From assembly GCA_020849105.1 (NCBI GenBank), contig JADLGW010000030.1:62001-126000 (forward strand): a stretch of 64,000 bases of DNA, written 5' to 3'. Under the pieces are notes generated by a model that worked only from the letters and a program-made list of their open reading frames with translations, was not told where the DNA came from and ran no database searches. Position numbers and translations under genes: made by a program. This document shows, in pieces, positions 26,469-38,843 of this stretch (its first letter is position 1; the number at the start of each line of letters is the position of its first letter). Source of the stretch: Phycisphaerales bacterium (lineage in GTDB: Bacteria; Planctomycetota; Phycisphaerae; Phycisphaerales; UBA1924).

Positions 26469-28658
26469 TTACTCCTGGTGCTTCTCCTCCGCGGGCGGGG
26501 CGGCCGGGGTGGGTTTTTCTTCGACCGGCACGGGCGCGGTCCAGTCGTTGTTCTTGCGGTCCACGTCGGGGTAGGCCCCGTCCGGGTCGATCTGGACCTT
26601 GGTCACGACCTTGCCCCCGGTATCGATGGCGGTCGTCCAGTGGTTGGTGTAGCGCCAGACCTCCGCCGGCAGCGAGCGGTCGAGGGTCGAGCCGTCGGCA
26701 AAGGTGACGCGCAGATCGACCGGCATCACGAGTTCATTCAGGTTGTTCATCGTGATCCGCATGGACGTGCCGCTGCCCGTCGGCAGACGGACCGACTCCA
26801 GTTCCTGGTCCAGCGTCCCGGTCCCCAGGAACCAGCCGCGCCAGAACCAGGCCAGGTCCATGCCCGCGGCGTCCTCCATGGTGCGGAAGAAGTCCGCCGG
26901 CTGTGGGCTCTTGAAGGCCCAGCGCCGGATGTACTCCCGGAACGCCTCGTCGAACCGTTCCTCTCCCAGGATGTGCTCGCGGAGCATGACCAGGCCCACC
27001 GACGTCTTCTCGTACTGCATCACGCCGAGGCGCCCCGGGTTCACACGGTCGGCGAAGGTCTCCATCGGCTGCTGGTTGCCCTGGCGCATGAAGCCGGCGA
27101 AGCCGCGGGCGCTGCCGCGGCGCCCCAGTTCGCCGCTCCAGTCCTGCTCGGCGTAGTAGTTGATGAAGGTGTTGAAGCCCTCGTCCATCCAGGCGTGGCG
27201 GCGTTCGTCGCTGTTGACGACCATGGGGAACCAGTTGTGGCCGATCTCGTGGGTGGTGACGCCGAAGAGGCCGTCCTCACTCCCGCGTCCGCCGCAGAAG
27301 ATGATCATCGGGTACTCCATGCCGCCGGCGACGCCGTTGACGTTGGTGGCGACGGGGTAGGGGTACTTGAACCAGCGGTGGGAGTACCCCTCGATGGATG
27401 CGCGGAGCATGCCGGTGCTCTTGGGCCAATGCTCCATGGCCTCCACCGGGTAGGCCGACTGGCAGAGCGTGCCCTTTCCCTCGGGGCCGGTCCCTTGAAG
27501 GAACGAGGCGTCCCAGACGAACGCGGGCGAGGAGGCCCAGGCGACGGTGCGCACGTCATCGGCGTGGAAGGTCCAGGTCAGCGGCCCCTCACCCGCGGGG
27601 CGGGAATCGGGGCTCTTCACCTCGTCCTGGCCGCGGATGACGACGGTGGTGTCGCTGGTTCGGGCGGTGGCGAGGCGGTCGCGCTGGACCTGCGTGAGCA
27701 CGTCGCTCTCGTTCTGGAGCACGCCGGTGCAGAACACGAGGTGGCTGCGCGGCACGGTCAGGCTGACGGTGTAGGAGCCGAAGTCCGTGTAGAACTCGCC
27801 CTGGCCGTAATAGGGGATGGTGTTCCAGCCGTAGACGTCGTCGTACTTGGCGACGGCGGGGAACCACTGGGCCAGTTCGTACACCGTGCCGTCGTCACCG
27901 TCACGCATGCCCATGCGGTCGGAGCCGTACTTGGGGATCTTGAACGACCAGGCGATCTCCAGGACGAGTTTCCCGCCGCGGGCGGCGATGGGGGCGGGCA
28001 GGTCGAGTTTCGCGAGGGTGTCGTAGGTGTGGTAGGGCACGTCGGCGCTGTCGCCCGCCGGCTGGCCCGCATCGCCCGGGCCGATGGTTGCGGCCCCGGA
28101 CTTGCCGATACGGATGGAGTCGATCTTGAAGCCGCCTTCGAAGGAGTCCCGGTTGGCGAAGCGGGTCCGCGGCGGGGTGGTGAGCGAGCCGAGGCTGTCC
28201 GACTTGAACAGGTTCTGCTCGAGGCTGATCCAGACATAGGGCAGCACATCGGGTGAGTTGTTCGTGTACGTCAGAACCTCGCGCCCGGTGATCGTGTTGG
28301 CGTCCGCGTCGAGGGTGGCGTTGATCACATAGTCCGCCCGCTGCTGCCAGTAGTCGGGGCCCGGGGCGCCGGAACCGCCGCGGATGCTCGTCGGCGTGGG
28401 CAGATCCAGAGGATCAAAGATGCTGCCGGCCCATTTCTGCGCGGCCGGGCGATCCGGCCGTGCCTCGGCGCGCGGAGGCGGGGCGGGCGGCGTGGTCGCC
28501 GGGGTGGGCGCGGGGGCCGGGGTTGCCGGAGCGGGCGCGGGGGGCGTCGCCGTCGCGACGGGCGTGTCCGCCGACTTCGCGTCGTCCTTTGGTGTGGTTT
28601 CGCAGGCGCTCAGGATCAGCATCGCGGCGAGCGCTGCACAGCGGATCATGGTGGGCAT
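26469..28658 (-). CDS. M1-family zinc aminopeptidase, lipoprotein
   Basis: 729 residues from ATG 28658. The signal MIRCAALAAMLILSACETTP has a lipobox (LSAC), so the enzyme is probably anchored at the envelope. A Pro/Ala-rich linker of about 60 residues follows. The exopeptidase motif is GGMEYPMIIF, and the zinc site is THEIGHNW (His470, His474) with Glu493 in WMDEGFNTF, the HExxH-18-E spacing. These enzymes cleave N-terminal residues from peptides. An in-frame ATG at 28748 is less likely because it precedes the signal peptide. Confidence 0.92.
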   Translation of the reverse strand: MPTMIRCAALAAMLILSACETTPKDDAKSADTPVATATPPAPAPATPAPAPTPATTPPAPPPRAEARPDRPAAQKWAGSIFDPLDLPTPTSIRGGSGAPGPDYWQQRADYVINATLDADANTITGREVLTYTNNSPDVLPYVWISLEQNLFKSDSLGSLTTPPRTRFANRDSFEGGFKIDSIRIGKSGAATIGPGDAGQPAGDSADVPYHTYDTLAKLDLPAPIAARGGKLVLEIAWSFKIPKYGSDRMGMRDGDDGTVYELAQWFPAVAKYDDVYGWNTIPYYGQGEFYTDFGSYTVSLTVPRSHLVFCTGVLQNESDVLTQVQRDRLATARTSDTTVVIRGQDEVKSPDSRPAGEGPLTWTFHADDVRTVAWASSPAFVWDASFLQGTGPEGKGTLCQSAYPVEAMEHWPKSTGMLRASIEGYSHRWFKYPYPVATNVNGVAGGMEYPMIIFCGGRGSEDGLFGVTTHEIGHNWFPMVVNSDERRHAWMDEGFNTFINYYAEQDWSGELGRRGSARGFAGFMRQGNQQPMETFADRVNPGRLGVMQYEKTSVGLVMLREHILGEERFDEAFREYIRRWAFKSPQPADFFRTMEDAAGMDLAWFWRGWFLGTGTLDQELESVRLPTGSGTSMRITMNNLNELVMPVDLRVTFADGSTLDRSLPAEVWRYTNHWTTAIDTGGKVVTKVQIDPDGAYPDVDRKNNDWTAPVPVEEKPTPAAPPAEEKHQE

Positions 28659-28729
28659 CGGAGACTCCGGTGGGAGGCGGGTGAGCATGATAATGGGCAA
28701 ATGGGGCGGTGGGCGGGCCTCCCGGGTGT

Positions 28730-29509
28730 TCACCCCCCCAATACCCACAACCCGTACCCACTGGGAGACGCCACAATGTCCCGCCCGTCATCGTCCACGA
28801 GGCCACGGGCCCGCAGGCCGGCCCGGTGGACCGCCTCCAGCCACTGGGATTCGCTGTAGCACCGCAGCGGGTAGGACGAGTCGCGGTGCTCGACGCGCCG
28901 GCCACGGGTGACGACCAGGTGGCTGTGGACCATCTCCTGTCGCCCGCGTTCCTGTTTCGTTCCGATCGGCGGGACATACTGGACGACCTGCTTCACGCGG
29001 CAGCGGCCGCGGGCGCCATGCCAGACATCCTCGCTCGGGAACTCCATGCCGTAACTGGTGAGGGTGATGCCAACGACGTAGACAGCACGAGGCCGAAGGG
29101 TGCGGCGGACCTCCCGCAGGTGCGCCAGGAGAGCCTTGTCGGATTCCAGGTGTCGGATGGTGTTGATGACGTTGAAGGCCAGGTGGACGGAGGCAGGCCT
29201 GACCCGGGCCGCGAAGTCCGTCATGTCTCCGACGAAGAACCTGGGATTCCCGGGGCGGGGCTGCCCCGTCCCCGGTCTCCGTGCGTACTCGATCATCCCC
29301 GGGCTGAGATCGAATCCGATGCCGCGGATGCCGAGGCGGGCGGCGGCGCGGAGGTAGCGGCCGGTGCCGCAGGCCGACTCCAGCCAGGTCTGCTTCCCCG
29401 GGCCGATGAAGCGGCGCGCAATGCGGAACAGGCCGCGGACTTCGCGGGCCGTGCCGCGGGCGTGCAGGATGTCGTAGACCGCGGGGTCCTCGTAGAGGCC
29501 GATCTGCAT
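28730..29509 (-). CDS. class I SAM-dependent methyltransferase
   Basis: About 259 residues from ATG 29509. The SAM-binding motif is TWLESACGTGRYLRAAARLG, followed by GIGFDLSPGMIEYAR (acidic residue for ribose), FFVGDMTDFAA and FNVINTIRHLES. The C-terminal part contains strands typical of small-molecule methyltransferases. ATG 29560 is also in frame, but a TAGGTT box five bases before 29509 and the family start support the shorter form. Target is unknown. Confidence 0.85.
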   Translation of the reverse strand: MQIGLYEDPAVYDILHARGTAREVRGLFRIARRFIGPGKQTWLESACGTGRYLRAAARLGIRGIGFDLSPGMIEYARRPGTGQPRPGNPRFFVGDMTDFAARVRPASVHLAFNVINTIRHLESDKALLAHLREVRRTLRPRAVYVVGITLTSYGMEFPSEDVWHGARGRCRVKQVVQYVPPIGTKQERGRQEMVHSHLVVTRGRRVEHRDSSYPLRCYSESQWLEAVHRAGLRARGLVDDDGRDIVASPSGYGLWVLGG

Positions 29510-29514
29510 GGCGC

Positions 29515-29520
29515 AACCTA
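29515..29520 (-). promoter_or_regulatory. -10-like hexamer TAGGTT, methyltransferase gene
   Basis: TAGGTT on the minus strand ends five bases before ATG 29509. Confidence 0.35.
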
Positions 29521-29586
29521 TCAGAGAAGCGGCGTGAGCACGAGGGGGCCGGGTGGACACCGGCGCTTCGGGGCCGGATAGAGGAA

Positions 29587-29614
29587 AGAACCGCCACGGA
29601 ATGCCGGGGTACCC
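29587..29614. repeat. dispersed repeat fragment related to the leuS 39-bp unit
   Basis: The 28 bases agaaccgccacggaatgcc followed by ggggtaccc match the second half of the leuS repeat unit (for example 13809-13837) with only a few changes. The copy lies in the intergenic region before the esterase gene. Confidence 0.7.
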
Positions 29615-29625
29615 AATACTTCGTC

Positions 29626-31173
29626 ATGCTCGCACTCCTTGCCGCGGTTGTCGCCGGCCAGCCGTCGTTCTCCGTGTCGTTCGACAAGACTGTCCGGGCG
29701 GAGGGCGCGACGGGCCGGATCGTCGTGTACCTCATCCGCGAGGGCGCGAGTGCAACCGGCGAGCCCGCGGACGGTCCGTTCTGGGACGACCCGCAGCCGA
29801 TGTTCGGCATCAGTGTCAGGGGCCTCGCGCCGGGAGCCGCGGCGGTTGTTGACGGGGCGGCCACTTCCTTCCCTGTGGCGCTGAGCGGGCTGCCCGCGGG
29901 GGCGTACCGGGCTCAGGCGGTGCTCGACATGCACCGGGACGACAGCCGGTGGCAGCGGGAGCCAGGCAACCTGTTCTCCGACTCCGTCACGGTCCGCCTG
30001 GGCGAGGCTGACGGGCCGCAGATCATCCCGATCACCCTCAATCACGCGGTCGGGGCGCGGACGCCGCCCCGGGCAGCCGGGGCGGAGGAGTTCACGGTCC
30101 GCTCGAAACTCCTGTCGGATTTCCGCGGGCGCGACGTGACGCTGCGGGCCGGGGTCGTGTTCCCTCTCAACTTCGACCCGTCGAAGCATTACCCGGCGGT
30201 GTACGAGATCCCCGGGTTCGGCGGGAACGATGAGCACGCGTTCGCGCTGGCGGCGCAACTGGAGCGGGTGCCCGCGGGCATGGCCCCGGCGGTACTTGCC
30301 CGCAACTGCTTCTGGATCGTGCCCGATCCGGAGAGCGGCAACGGGCACACGCTGTTCGCGGATTCAGCGAACAACGGGCCGTGCGGGCGGGCGCTGGTGG
30401 AGGAGTTGATCCCGGCCCTGGAGGCGAAGTACCCGTTGATCGCGGAGCGCCCGGCGCGGCTGCTGCGCGGGCACTCGTCGGGCGGGTGGGCGTCGCTGTG
30501 GCTGGCGATGACCTACCCCGGCACGTTCGGCGGGTGCTGGTCCAGTTCACCGGACCCCGTGGACTTCCGGCGGTTCCAGTTGGTGGACATCTACGCACGG
30601 GCCAACATGTACGCGCTGACGCCGGCGGAGCTCCCCAACCCGCCGCGGACGGGCCAGATGCCCGACACCCCGTCGGCCCGCGATGGTTCCCGGGTGCTCA
30701 TGACCATCCGGCAGGAGAACCAGATGGAGGAGGTGCTGGGCCCGGGAAACACATCGGGGCAGCAATGGGACTCGTGGCAGGCGGTCTTCGGGCCGCGGGG
30801 GGCGGACGGGGAGCCGGCCCCGCTGTGGGACGCGGCGACGGGGGTGCTGGACCGTGCGGTGGCGGAGAAGTACCGCGGGCACGACATCGGGGAGATCGTG
30901 CGCGCGGACACGCCTCGGTACGCGGCGTTGTTCCAGCAGCGGGTGCGCCTGGTGGTGGGCGGGGCGGACACGTACTACCTGAACGAGGCGGTGGAGTTGC
31001 TGAAGCCCGTGATCGAGAGCGTGAACTTCCTGCGCCTGGAGGAGGGCGGGTACGGGTACATCAAGGTGCTGCCGGGGCACGACCACGGGTCGGTCTTCGG
31101 GACGGGTGAACTGCAGGGGTTCTACGGCGAGATGCTCGAGCACCTCGGGCGAGCGGGCGTGCTGCCGAGATAG
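29626..31173 (+). CDS. secreted esterase-like alpha/beta hydrolase
   Basis: 515 residues. A short hydrophobic N-terminus (MLALLAAVVAGQPSF) is probably a signal peptide. The N-terminal 150 residues are a beta-rich domain (SFDKTVRAEGATGRIVVYLI). From about residue 165 there is an esterase-like hydrolase: VVFPLNFDPSKHYPAVYEIP, then RLLRGHSSGGWASLWLA with GHSSG as nucleophile elbow and HDHGSVFGTGEL as a likely histidine segment near the end. This fits the putative-esterase (Esterase D/FrsA-like) superfamily. Substrate unknown. Confidence 0.78.
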   Translation: MLALLAAVVAGQPSFSVSFDKTVRAEGATGRIVVYLIREGASATGEPADGPFWDDPQPMFGISVRGLAPGAAAVVDGAATSFPVALSGLPAGAYRAQAVLDMHRDDSRWQREPGNLFSDSVTVRLGEADGPQIIPITLNHAVGARTPPRAAGAEEFTVRSKLLSDFRGRDVTLRAGVVFPLNFDPSKHYPAVYEIPGFGGNDEHAFALAAQLERVPAGMAPAVLARNCFWIVPDPESGNGHTLFADSANNGPCGRALVEELIPALEAKYPLIAERPARLLRGHSSGGWASLWLAMTYPGTFGGCWSSSPDPVDFRRFQLVDIYARANMYALTPAELPNPPRTGQMPDTPSARDGSRVLMTIRQENQMEEVLGPGNTSGQQWDSWQAVFGPRGADGEPAPLWDAATGVLDRAVAEKYRGHDIGEIVRADTPRYAALFQQRVRLVVGGADTYYLNEAVELLKPVIESVNFLRLEEGGYGYIKVLPGHDHGSVFGTGELQGFYGEMLEHLGRAGVLPR

Positions 31174-31262
31174 CCAAGGATCTTCTCTCGCATCATCCGG
31201 CGTGATCCGCTACATTCCCGCCTTCCCGCTCTGTGCCCCGTCGCCCGCACCCAGGAGGCCTC

Positions 31263-31784
31263 ATGGACCGTCGCCACACCATCGCGGAGGGCGTGCTGGC
31301 CTGCAAGTCTCTGACCGCGCGGTACTTCCCGGGATTCGACGACTCGAACCGCACGAAGCAGGCGCCCGGGCTGCCCAACCACCTGGCCTGGTGCCTGGGG
31401 CACTGCGCCCTGACGATGCAGCGGATCGCCGAGAAGATCGACGGCACCCCGATCTCCGAGCATGACTTCTTCCTGGGCGGGAAGAAGGGCGACGCGGCCC
31501 GGTTCGGGACGGAGACGGTGAGTTTCGGCTCCGGGCCTGTGGATGACAGGGCCCTGTACCCCACTCTCGCGCGGTGCGTGGACATCTACAACGCGGGATG
31601 CGAGCGCCTGGCGGACGCGGTGCTGGCCTCCGCCGATGAGAAACTGGACGAGACGATCAGGTGGGGCGCCGGGCAGGTCTCGCTGCAGAGCGCGGCGCTG
31701 CGGATGGTGTTCCACAACGGCACCCACCTCGGGCAGATCGCGGACCTGCGCCGGGCACTCGGGTTCCGGCCCGTGATGACCTGA
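31263..31784 (+). CDS. DinB-family protein
   Basis: 173 residues from ATG 31263 (an earlier ATG at 31233 is less like the family). Four-helix bundle DinB proteins carry a metal triad; here HLAWCLGHCALTMQ and the closing HNGTHLGQIADLRRALG supply histidines in the expected places. The family includes thiol-dependent transferases such as mycothiol and bacillithiol S-transferases, which could relate to the PIG-L enzyme upstream, but that link is inference. Confidence 0.82.
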   Translation: MDRRHTIAEGVLACKSLTARYFPGFDDSNRTKQAPGLPNHLAWCLGHCALTMQRIAEKIDGTPISEHDFFLGGKKGDAARFGTETVSFGSGPVDDRALYPTLARCVDIYNAGCERLADAVLASADEKLDETIRWGAGQVSLQSAALRMVFHNGTHLGQIADLRRALGFRPVMT

Positions 31785-31785
31785 G

Positions 31786-32493
31786 TCACGTTCCGCGGCG
31801 GTTGCCGAAGAGGTCGATGTGCAGGCGGGGGCAGTAGCGCCATCCGCGCCGGATGCACTCCCCGGCGAGCCACTGCCTGAACCGCGGCGCGGGCGGGGTC
31901 ACGCCTTCGGGCATGAGAAGGACGTCGCCGGGGTCCACGGCGGGGAGGCGGGTGAGCAGAGCGTCGATCTCGGGCAGGTCGTGGGGTCCGGTGACGACGA
32001 ACTTCAGTTGGCGGTACGGGTAGGTGCGGATGAGACGGGCGATGGTGTCCGGATCGATGCGCCGCGCCTCGTGGCGCAGCCGCCACACGCCGCCGGGGTC
32101 GCGCGGGTCGCCCTCCCGCGGCGTGGAGGACGCGAGTTTCGGGCTGATGCTCATGAGGTCGCAGGGCAGGTCGCGGTAGACGGTGCCCGCCGTCTCGAGG
32201 GTGATGTGCATCCCGCGCTCGCGCAGGGCCGCGGCCAGTGGCGTGACGGCATCGAAGATCATCGGTTCGCCGCCGGTGAGGACGGCGTGGCGGGCGCCGG
32301 AGGCCGCGGCCTGGGCCACGAGGTGGTCCACACTCACTCGGACGCCCTCAGGGTTCCAACTGGCGTAGGGGGTGTCGCACCAGGCGCAACGGAGGTTGCA
32401 GCCGCCGGCTCGGATGAAGTAGGACGGGATACCGGTGAGTTTCCCCTCACCCTGGATGGAGAGGAAGGATTCGGTGATGAGGAGATCGGACAC
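31786..32493 (-). CDS. queE: 7-carboxy-7-deazaguanine synthase
   Basis: 235 residues, GTG start. QueE is a radical SAM enzyme that forms the 7-deazaguanine ring in queuosine precursor synthesis. The start FLSIQGEGKLTGIPSYFIR is diagnostic, and the cluster cysteines are C32, C36 and C39 in GCNLRCAWCDT. LTGGEPMIF is the radical SAM GGE motif and the closing IDLFGNRRGT is typical. It is immediately downstream of the membrane protein gene on the same strand (three bases apart). No queC, queD or queF is in the window. Confidence 0.93.
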   Translation of the reverse strand: MSDLLITESFLSIQGEGKLTGIPSYFIRAGGCNLRCAWCDTPYASWNPEGVRVSVDHLVAQAAASGARHAVLTGGEPMIFDAVTPLAAALRERGMHITLETAGTVYRDLPCDLMSISPKLASSTPREGDPRDPGGVWRLRHEARRIDPDTIARLIRTYPYRQLKFVVTGPHDLPEIDALLTRLPAVDPGDVLLMPEGVTPPAPRFRQWLAGECIRRGWRYCPRLHIDLFGNRRGT

Positions 32494-32496
32494 GGG

Positions 32497-33099
32497 TCAA
32501 GTTCCGGCGCGGAGCACGTCGACGACCCACTCCGGCGTGTCGCGCACGAAGCGGGCGACGACGCGGCCGCGGGAGAAGTAGTAGAGAGCGGTGGCGCCGA
32601 AGCAGAGGACGCCGACAGCGGCGACGGCTCCGTAGACCATGACGGTGAGGTCGCGGGTCACGTCCGCGCCGACGCCGAGTTGGGACTGGAGTTCCGCCAT
32701 CTGCGGGTCCGGGGGTCTTCGCAGGGCGTCGATCATGCTCCAGAGGGCATAGACGACGATCAGGGCGCCGAAGGCAAGTTGGTTGAACCCCAGGAGCCGG
32801 CCGGCGCGGGGCTCGAAGCGGGAGAAGAGCATGGCCCCGCGGAACTCGACGGCGGTGATGACGGCCATGCCCAGGGCGAGCACGATGGAGGTCGGGTCGC
32901 CGGCAGCGAGGCCCCAGGCCAGGGAGAGGACGGCGAACAGGCCGATCGACCAGGCGCTGAATGCCGCGACGCGCGCGGCGCGGCGGACCCTGCGGGCGCC
33001 GGAGCGGGCCCGGGCGACCTCCTTCAGGTTCTCGGCGCTCAGGGGGCCGGGCGCGGATGCTGCCGGGGCGGTTGGTCGGTCGGCGGTCACGCGAAGCAT
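32497..33099 (-). CDS. membrane protein of unknown function, four hydrophobic segments
   Basis: About 200 residues from ATG 33099. Hydrophobic segments are seen around residues 45-65 (AAFSAWSIGLFAVLSLAWGL), 70-85, 100-125 (FNQLAFGALIVVYALWSMI) and 150-170 (VMVYGAVAAVGVLCFGATAL). The N-terminus is basic and the C-terminus ends RDTPEWVVDVLRAGT. The pattern resembles small planctomycete membrane proteins of unknown role. It precedes queE by three bases and is probably transcribed with it, though a functional link is not evident. Confidence 0.6.
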   Translation of the reverse strand: MLRVTADRPTAPAASAPGPLSAENLKEVARARSGARRVRRAARVAAFSAWSIGLFAVLSLAWGLAAGDPTSIVLALGMAVITAVEFRGAMLFSRFEPRAGRLLGFNQLAFGALIVVYALWSMIDALRRPPDPQMAELQSQLGVGADVTRDLTVMVYGAVAAVGVLCFGATALYYFSRGRVVARFVRDTPEWVVDVLRAGT

Positions 33100-33177
33100 G
33101 GTACGGGTGAGCGGGGTTTCACGGGGCGCTCCGCCGGCGTTCACGCGCGGCGCGGATTCCTGGTTGTGCTGGACCAG

Positions 33178-33339
33178 ATGCTGATCATCCGCAGGACGCG
33201 CCGCTGGCCGCTGGTGGCGCTGGTGACGGTGGCGGTGGGGCTGGGGATGATGATTGCCATGGCCGGGTACCTGAGGGTGCAGGACTACCTGGTGGCGCGG
33301 ACGCCGCCGACGCCGTCGAAGTTCGCGCGGGCGGAATGA
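33178..33339 (+). CDS. small single-pass membrane protein
   Basis: About 53 residues (MLIIRRTRRWPLVALVTVAV...). A basic N-terminus precedes one hydrophobic segment (about 10-32) and a short Arg/Pro-rich tail. The frame is open upstream and the start could also be GTG 33166. No ribosome binding site is obvious. It lies in the 288-base space between the minus-strand membrane protein and cls. It is supported only by its composition and position. Confidence 0.4.
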   Translation: MLIIRRTRRWPLVALVTVAVGLGMMIAMAGYLRVQDYLVARTPPTPSKFARAE

Positions 33340-33387
33340 TGTCATCGCGGGGGAACCGGGGTACGCTGAGGCCGCGACCGTCGCCCC

Positions 33388-34836
33388 ATGAGCGTGACCT
33401 GGGCCATCTTCGCGATCGACCTGGGCGTGCGGCTGCTGCTGTGCGTGCGGGTGATCCTGCGTCGGGCGCCGGTGACGACGTCGCTGGCGTGGCTGGTGGT
33501 GATCCTGTTCGTGCCGCTGCTGGGGTTGCCGCTGTACCTGCTGGTGGGGGAGGTGCGCCTGGGCGACCGCCGCCGGCGCAGGTACGAGCGGTTCGCGCGG
33601 CGCATGGGGCGGCAGGTCGCGATGTTCTGGCGCGACGGGACGGAGGACTGGACCAGCGAGTTCGGTCCCTACGCGCACATCGCCCGGCTGGGGACGAACC
33701 ACTCCGGCATCCCCCCCCTGCGCGGGAACACGCTGACGCTGTTCAGCGACTGCGACCAGGTGCTGGCGTCGATGGTGAAGGACATCGACGCGGCGCGGCG
33801 GAGTTGCCACCTGCTGTTCTACATCTGGATGCCGACGGGGGCGGGGGAACTCGTGGGCGGGGCGATGATCCGGGCGGTGGAGCGGGGGCTGGACTGCCGC
33901 GTCCTGGTCGACGGCGTCGGCAGCAAGCCGTTCCTGAGAAGCCCGCTGTGCCGGAAGATGGTCGCGGCCGGGGTGCAGGTGGAGGTGGCGCTGCCGGCCA
34001 ACCCGCTGCGGATGGTCTTCGAGCGCCTGGACCTGCGCAACCACCGCAAGATCGCGGTGATCGACGGGTGGGTGGGCTACGCGGGGAGCCAGAACGTGAC
34101 GGACCGCACGTTCGGGCCCAAGCGGCCGCACGGGGTCGGCCCGTGGGTGGACGCGATGGTGCGGATCGAGGGCCCCGCGTCCCAGGCGCTCGAGGTCGTG
34201 TTCCTGGGCGACTGGCAGATGGATACCGAGGAGGAAGAAGACCTGCGGCCCACGCGGTTCCTGGTCGATGCCCCGACGCCGACAGGCGGGAGCGTGGTGC
34301 AGGTGGTGCCGACGGGCCCGGGCCTGACGCCGCGGGCGATGATGGAGGCGCTGCTGACGACGCTCTACTCGGCGCGCGAGGAACTGATCATTACCACGCC
34401 GTACTTCGTGCCCGACGACGCGATGAAACTGGCGCTGATGTCCGCGGCGGCGCGGGGGGTGGCGGTGACGATCGTGATGCCGGCGCGGATCGATGCCCCG
34501 ATCGTGGCGATGGCGGCGCGGGCGTCGTACGAGGAACTGATGGAGGCGGGGGTGCGGATCGTGGAGTTCCAGGCGGGGCTGCTGCACAGCAAGACGATCA
34601 CGGTGGACCGCGACCTGGCGCTGATCGGGTCGGCGAACCTCGACATCCGGAGTTTCTGGCTGAACTTCGAGGTGACGGTGTTCATCTTCGACACGGATGT
34701 GGCGAGCCAGTTGCGGATGCTCCAGGTGGAGTACATCCGGAAGTCGTCGGAGGTCGTGCTGGCGACGTGGCGGATGCGGCCGTTCCTGCGGCGGCTGAGC
34801 GAGAACGCGGCGCGGCTGCTCTCACCGCTGCTGTGA
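33388..34836 (+). CDS. cls: cardiolipin synthase
   Basis: 482 residues. Cls makes cardiolipin from phosphatidylglycerol at the cytoplasmic membrane. Two N-terminal membrane segments (about 5-25 and 33-55) precede two phospholipase D motifs: NHRKIAVIDGWVGYAGSQN near residue 217 and LLHSKTITVDRDLALIGSAN near residue 400, both with the HxKxxxxD core. Length equals the usual bacterial Cls. The downstream 158-base gap holds the proposed gyrB promoter. Confidence 0.93.
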   Translation: MSVTWAIFAIDLGVRLLLCVRVILRRAPVTTSLAWLVVILFVPLLGLPLYLLVGEVRLGDRRRRRYERFARRMGRQVAMFWRDGTEDWTSEFGPYAHIARLGTNHSGIPPLRGNTLTLFSDCDQVLASMVKDIDAARRSCHLLFYIWMPTGAGELVGGAMIRAVERGLDCRVLVDGVGSKPFLRSPLCRKMVAAGVQVEVALPANPLRMVFERLDLRNHRKIAVIDGWVGYAGSQNVTDRTFGPKRPHGVGPWVDAMVRIEGPASQALEVVFLGDWQMDTEEEEDLRPTRFLVDAPTPTGGSVVQVVPTGPGLTPRAMMEALLTTLYSAREELIITTPYFVPDDAMKLALMSAAARGVAVTIVMPARIDAPIVAMAARASYEELMEAGVRIVEFQAGLLHSKTITVDRDLALIGSANLDIRSFWLNFEVTVFIFDTDVASQLRMLQVEYIRKSSEVVLATWRMRPFLRRLSENAARLLSPLL

Positions 34837-34890
34837 AATGTCCGGGTCCCGCCGGCACCACTGTGGAAGGCACGTCGGGCTCCGTCCGCC

Positions 34891-37703
<2,813 letters not shown>

Positions 37704-37732
37704 GCCGGAGCCGCGAACACTCCGGGGCTCTG

Positions 37733-37975
37733 TTACGCCGCTCGCGGCGGTGTGCTGTCGTCGTGCATCGGGAAGCCGAGCATCGCCCGCAGGTGGTCGA
37801 ACTTCTTCTGCGCGTCCACCATCGCGGACTCGACCATCTTCACGGCGTCGGCGTGCGGGATCTTCTGGCGGCGGGTGCGCCCGCCGCGGGCCAGGGCCTC
37901 CCACTGCGCCATCCGGGGGAAGCGGAGCGTCCCCGCCTCTTCATCGTGTTCCAGGTGCAGGTTCAACTTCGTCAT
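37733..37975 (-). CDS. small conserved-looking hypothetical protein
   Basis: 80 residues from ATG 37975, which has a purine-rich GGAGAGGGAG site eight bases upstream. The sequence (MTKLNLHLEHDEEAGTLRFP...MVESAMVDAQKKFDHLRAML) has a helical C-terminal half and no recognised domain. It lies tail-to-tail with gyrB (29 bases apart). The GC-rich sequence in between and just inside the gene resembles a hairpin (gccgctcgcggcgg). Confidence 0.6.
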   Translation of the reverse strand: MTKLNLHLEHDEEAGTLRFPRMAQWEALARGGRTRRQKIPHADAVKMVESAMVDAQKKFDHLRAMLGFPMHDDSTPPRAA

Positions 37976-38108
37976 CGCCGCTCCCTCTCCGCCCGAGCCC
38001 TCAGGCGGGGTTGGGTCGGCGGTTCGGGGGCGACGGGTAAGGGCGGATCCGTCCCGGGCCGGACGCCGGCGGCGGCCGCATGGCGCAACCACCCGCCCTT
38101 GCCCGCGT

Positions 38109-38837
38109 TCAGGTCCGATCAGGCCGGACCGGCGGGGGCTTGCGCTGCCCGATCCGGGATTCGGTCCCAGAAAACACGCGTCGCAGGTTCCCGCGGTGCT
38201 TCACGATCACCATCGCCCCCAGCAGCGACGCGACAATGAAGAACGGCACCCAGGTGTTGCGGTGCGACAGCATGTCGGCGGGCCGGACCCGCAGGATCAG
38301 CACGGCCCGGGCGGCCGCCCAGGCAACAACGCACACCGGGAGCGACAGGGCGGCCGCCACCGACGCCAGGCCCGCATAACGGGTCGCCGCCGCGACGCCA
38401 ATCCAGACGGCCAGCGCGGCGACGGCAGGAACGGACAGGTACGGGAACATGCCGAGCATCGCGCCGAACCCCGTCGCCACGCCCTTGCCGCCGCGGAAGC
38501 CGACCCACGGCGAGAACATGTGCCCGAGGACGCTCGCCGCCATCACACCCAGCCACAGCCAGGCCTGCGTTTGCGGGAGGTCCGTGTACGTCGCCGCACC
38601 CCACCCTGCCGCCCCTGTCCGCCACCCGGCGAGTGCGGTCGGTACGAGCCCCTTGAGCATGTCGAGCAGGAAGCACAGGGCGCCAGCCCCCGGGCCGAGC
38701 ACGCGGAGGACATTGGTCGCCCCGATGTTCCCGGAGCCGTGCTTGCGGATGTCGATGCCGCGGACGCGGGCGATGAGCAGCCCGAACGGGATTGAACCCG
38801 CGAGGAACGCCGTCGCGATGAGCAGGGACCAGGTCAT
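38109..38837 (-). CDS. plsY: acyl-phosphate glycerol-3-phosphate acyltransferase
   Basis: 242 residues. PlsY transfers an acyl group from acyl-phosphate to glycerol 3-phosphate, the first step in phospholipid synthesis. The membrane segments carry the three family motifs: FLAGSIPFGLLIAR, KHGSGNIGATNVLRVLG and GFRGGKGVATGFGAML. The final 40 residues are basic and cytoplasmic. It lies six bases downstream of tmk and is likely in the same operon. An ATG start agrees with family length. Confidence 0.95.
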   Translation of the reverse strand: MTWSLLIATAFLAGSIPFGLLIARVRGIDIRKHGSGNIGATNVLRVLGPGAGALCFLLDMLKGLVPTALAGWRTGAAGWGAATYTDLPQTQAWLWLGVMAASVLGHMFSPWVGFRGGKGVATGFGAMLGMFPYLSVPAVAALAVWIGVAAATRYAGLASVAAALSLPVCVVAWAAARAVLILRVRPADMLSHRNTWVPFFIVASLLGAMVIVKHRGNLRRVFSGTESRIGQRKPPPVRPDRT

Positions 38838-38843
38838 ATCACA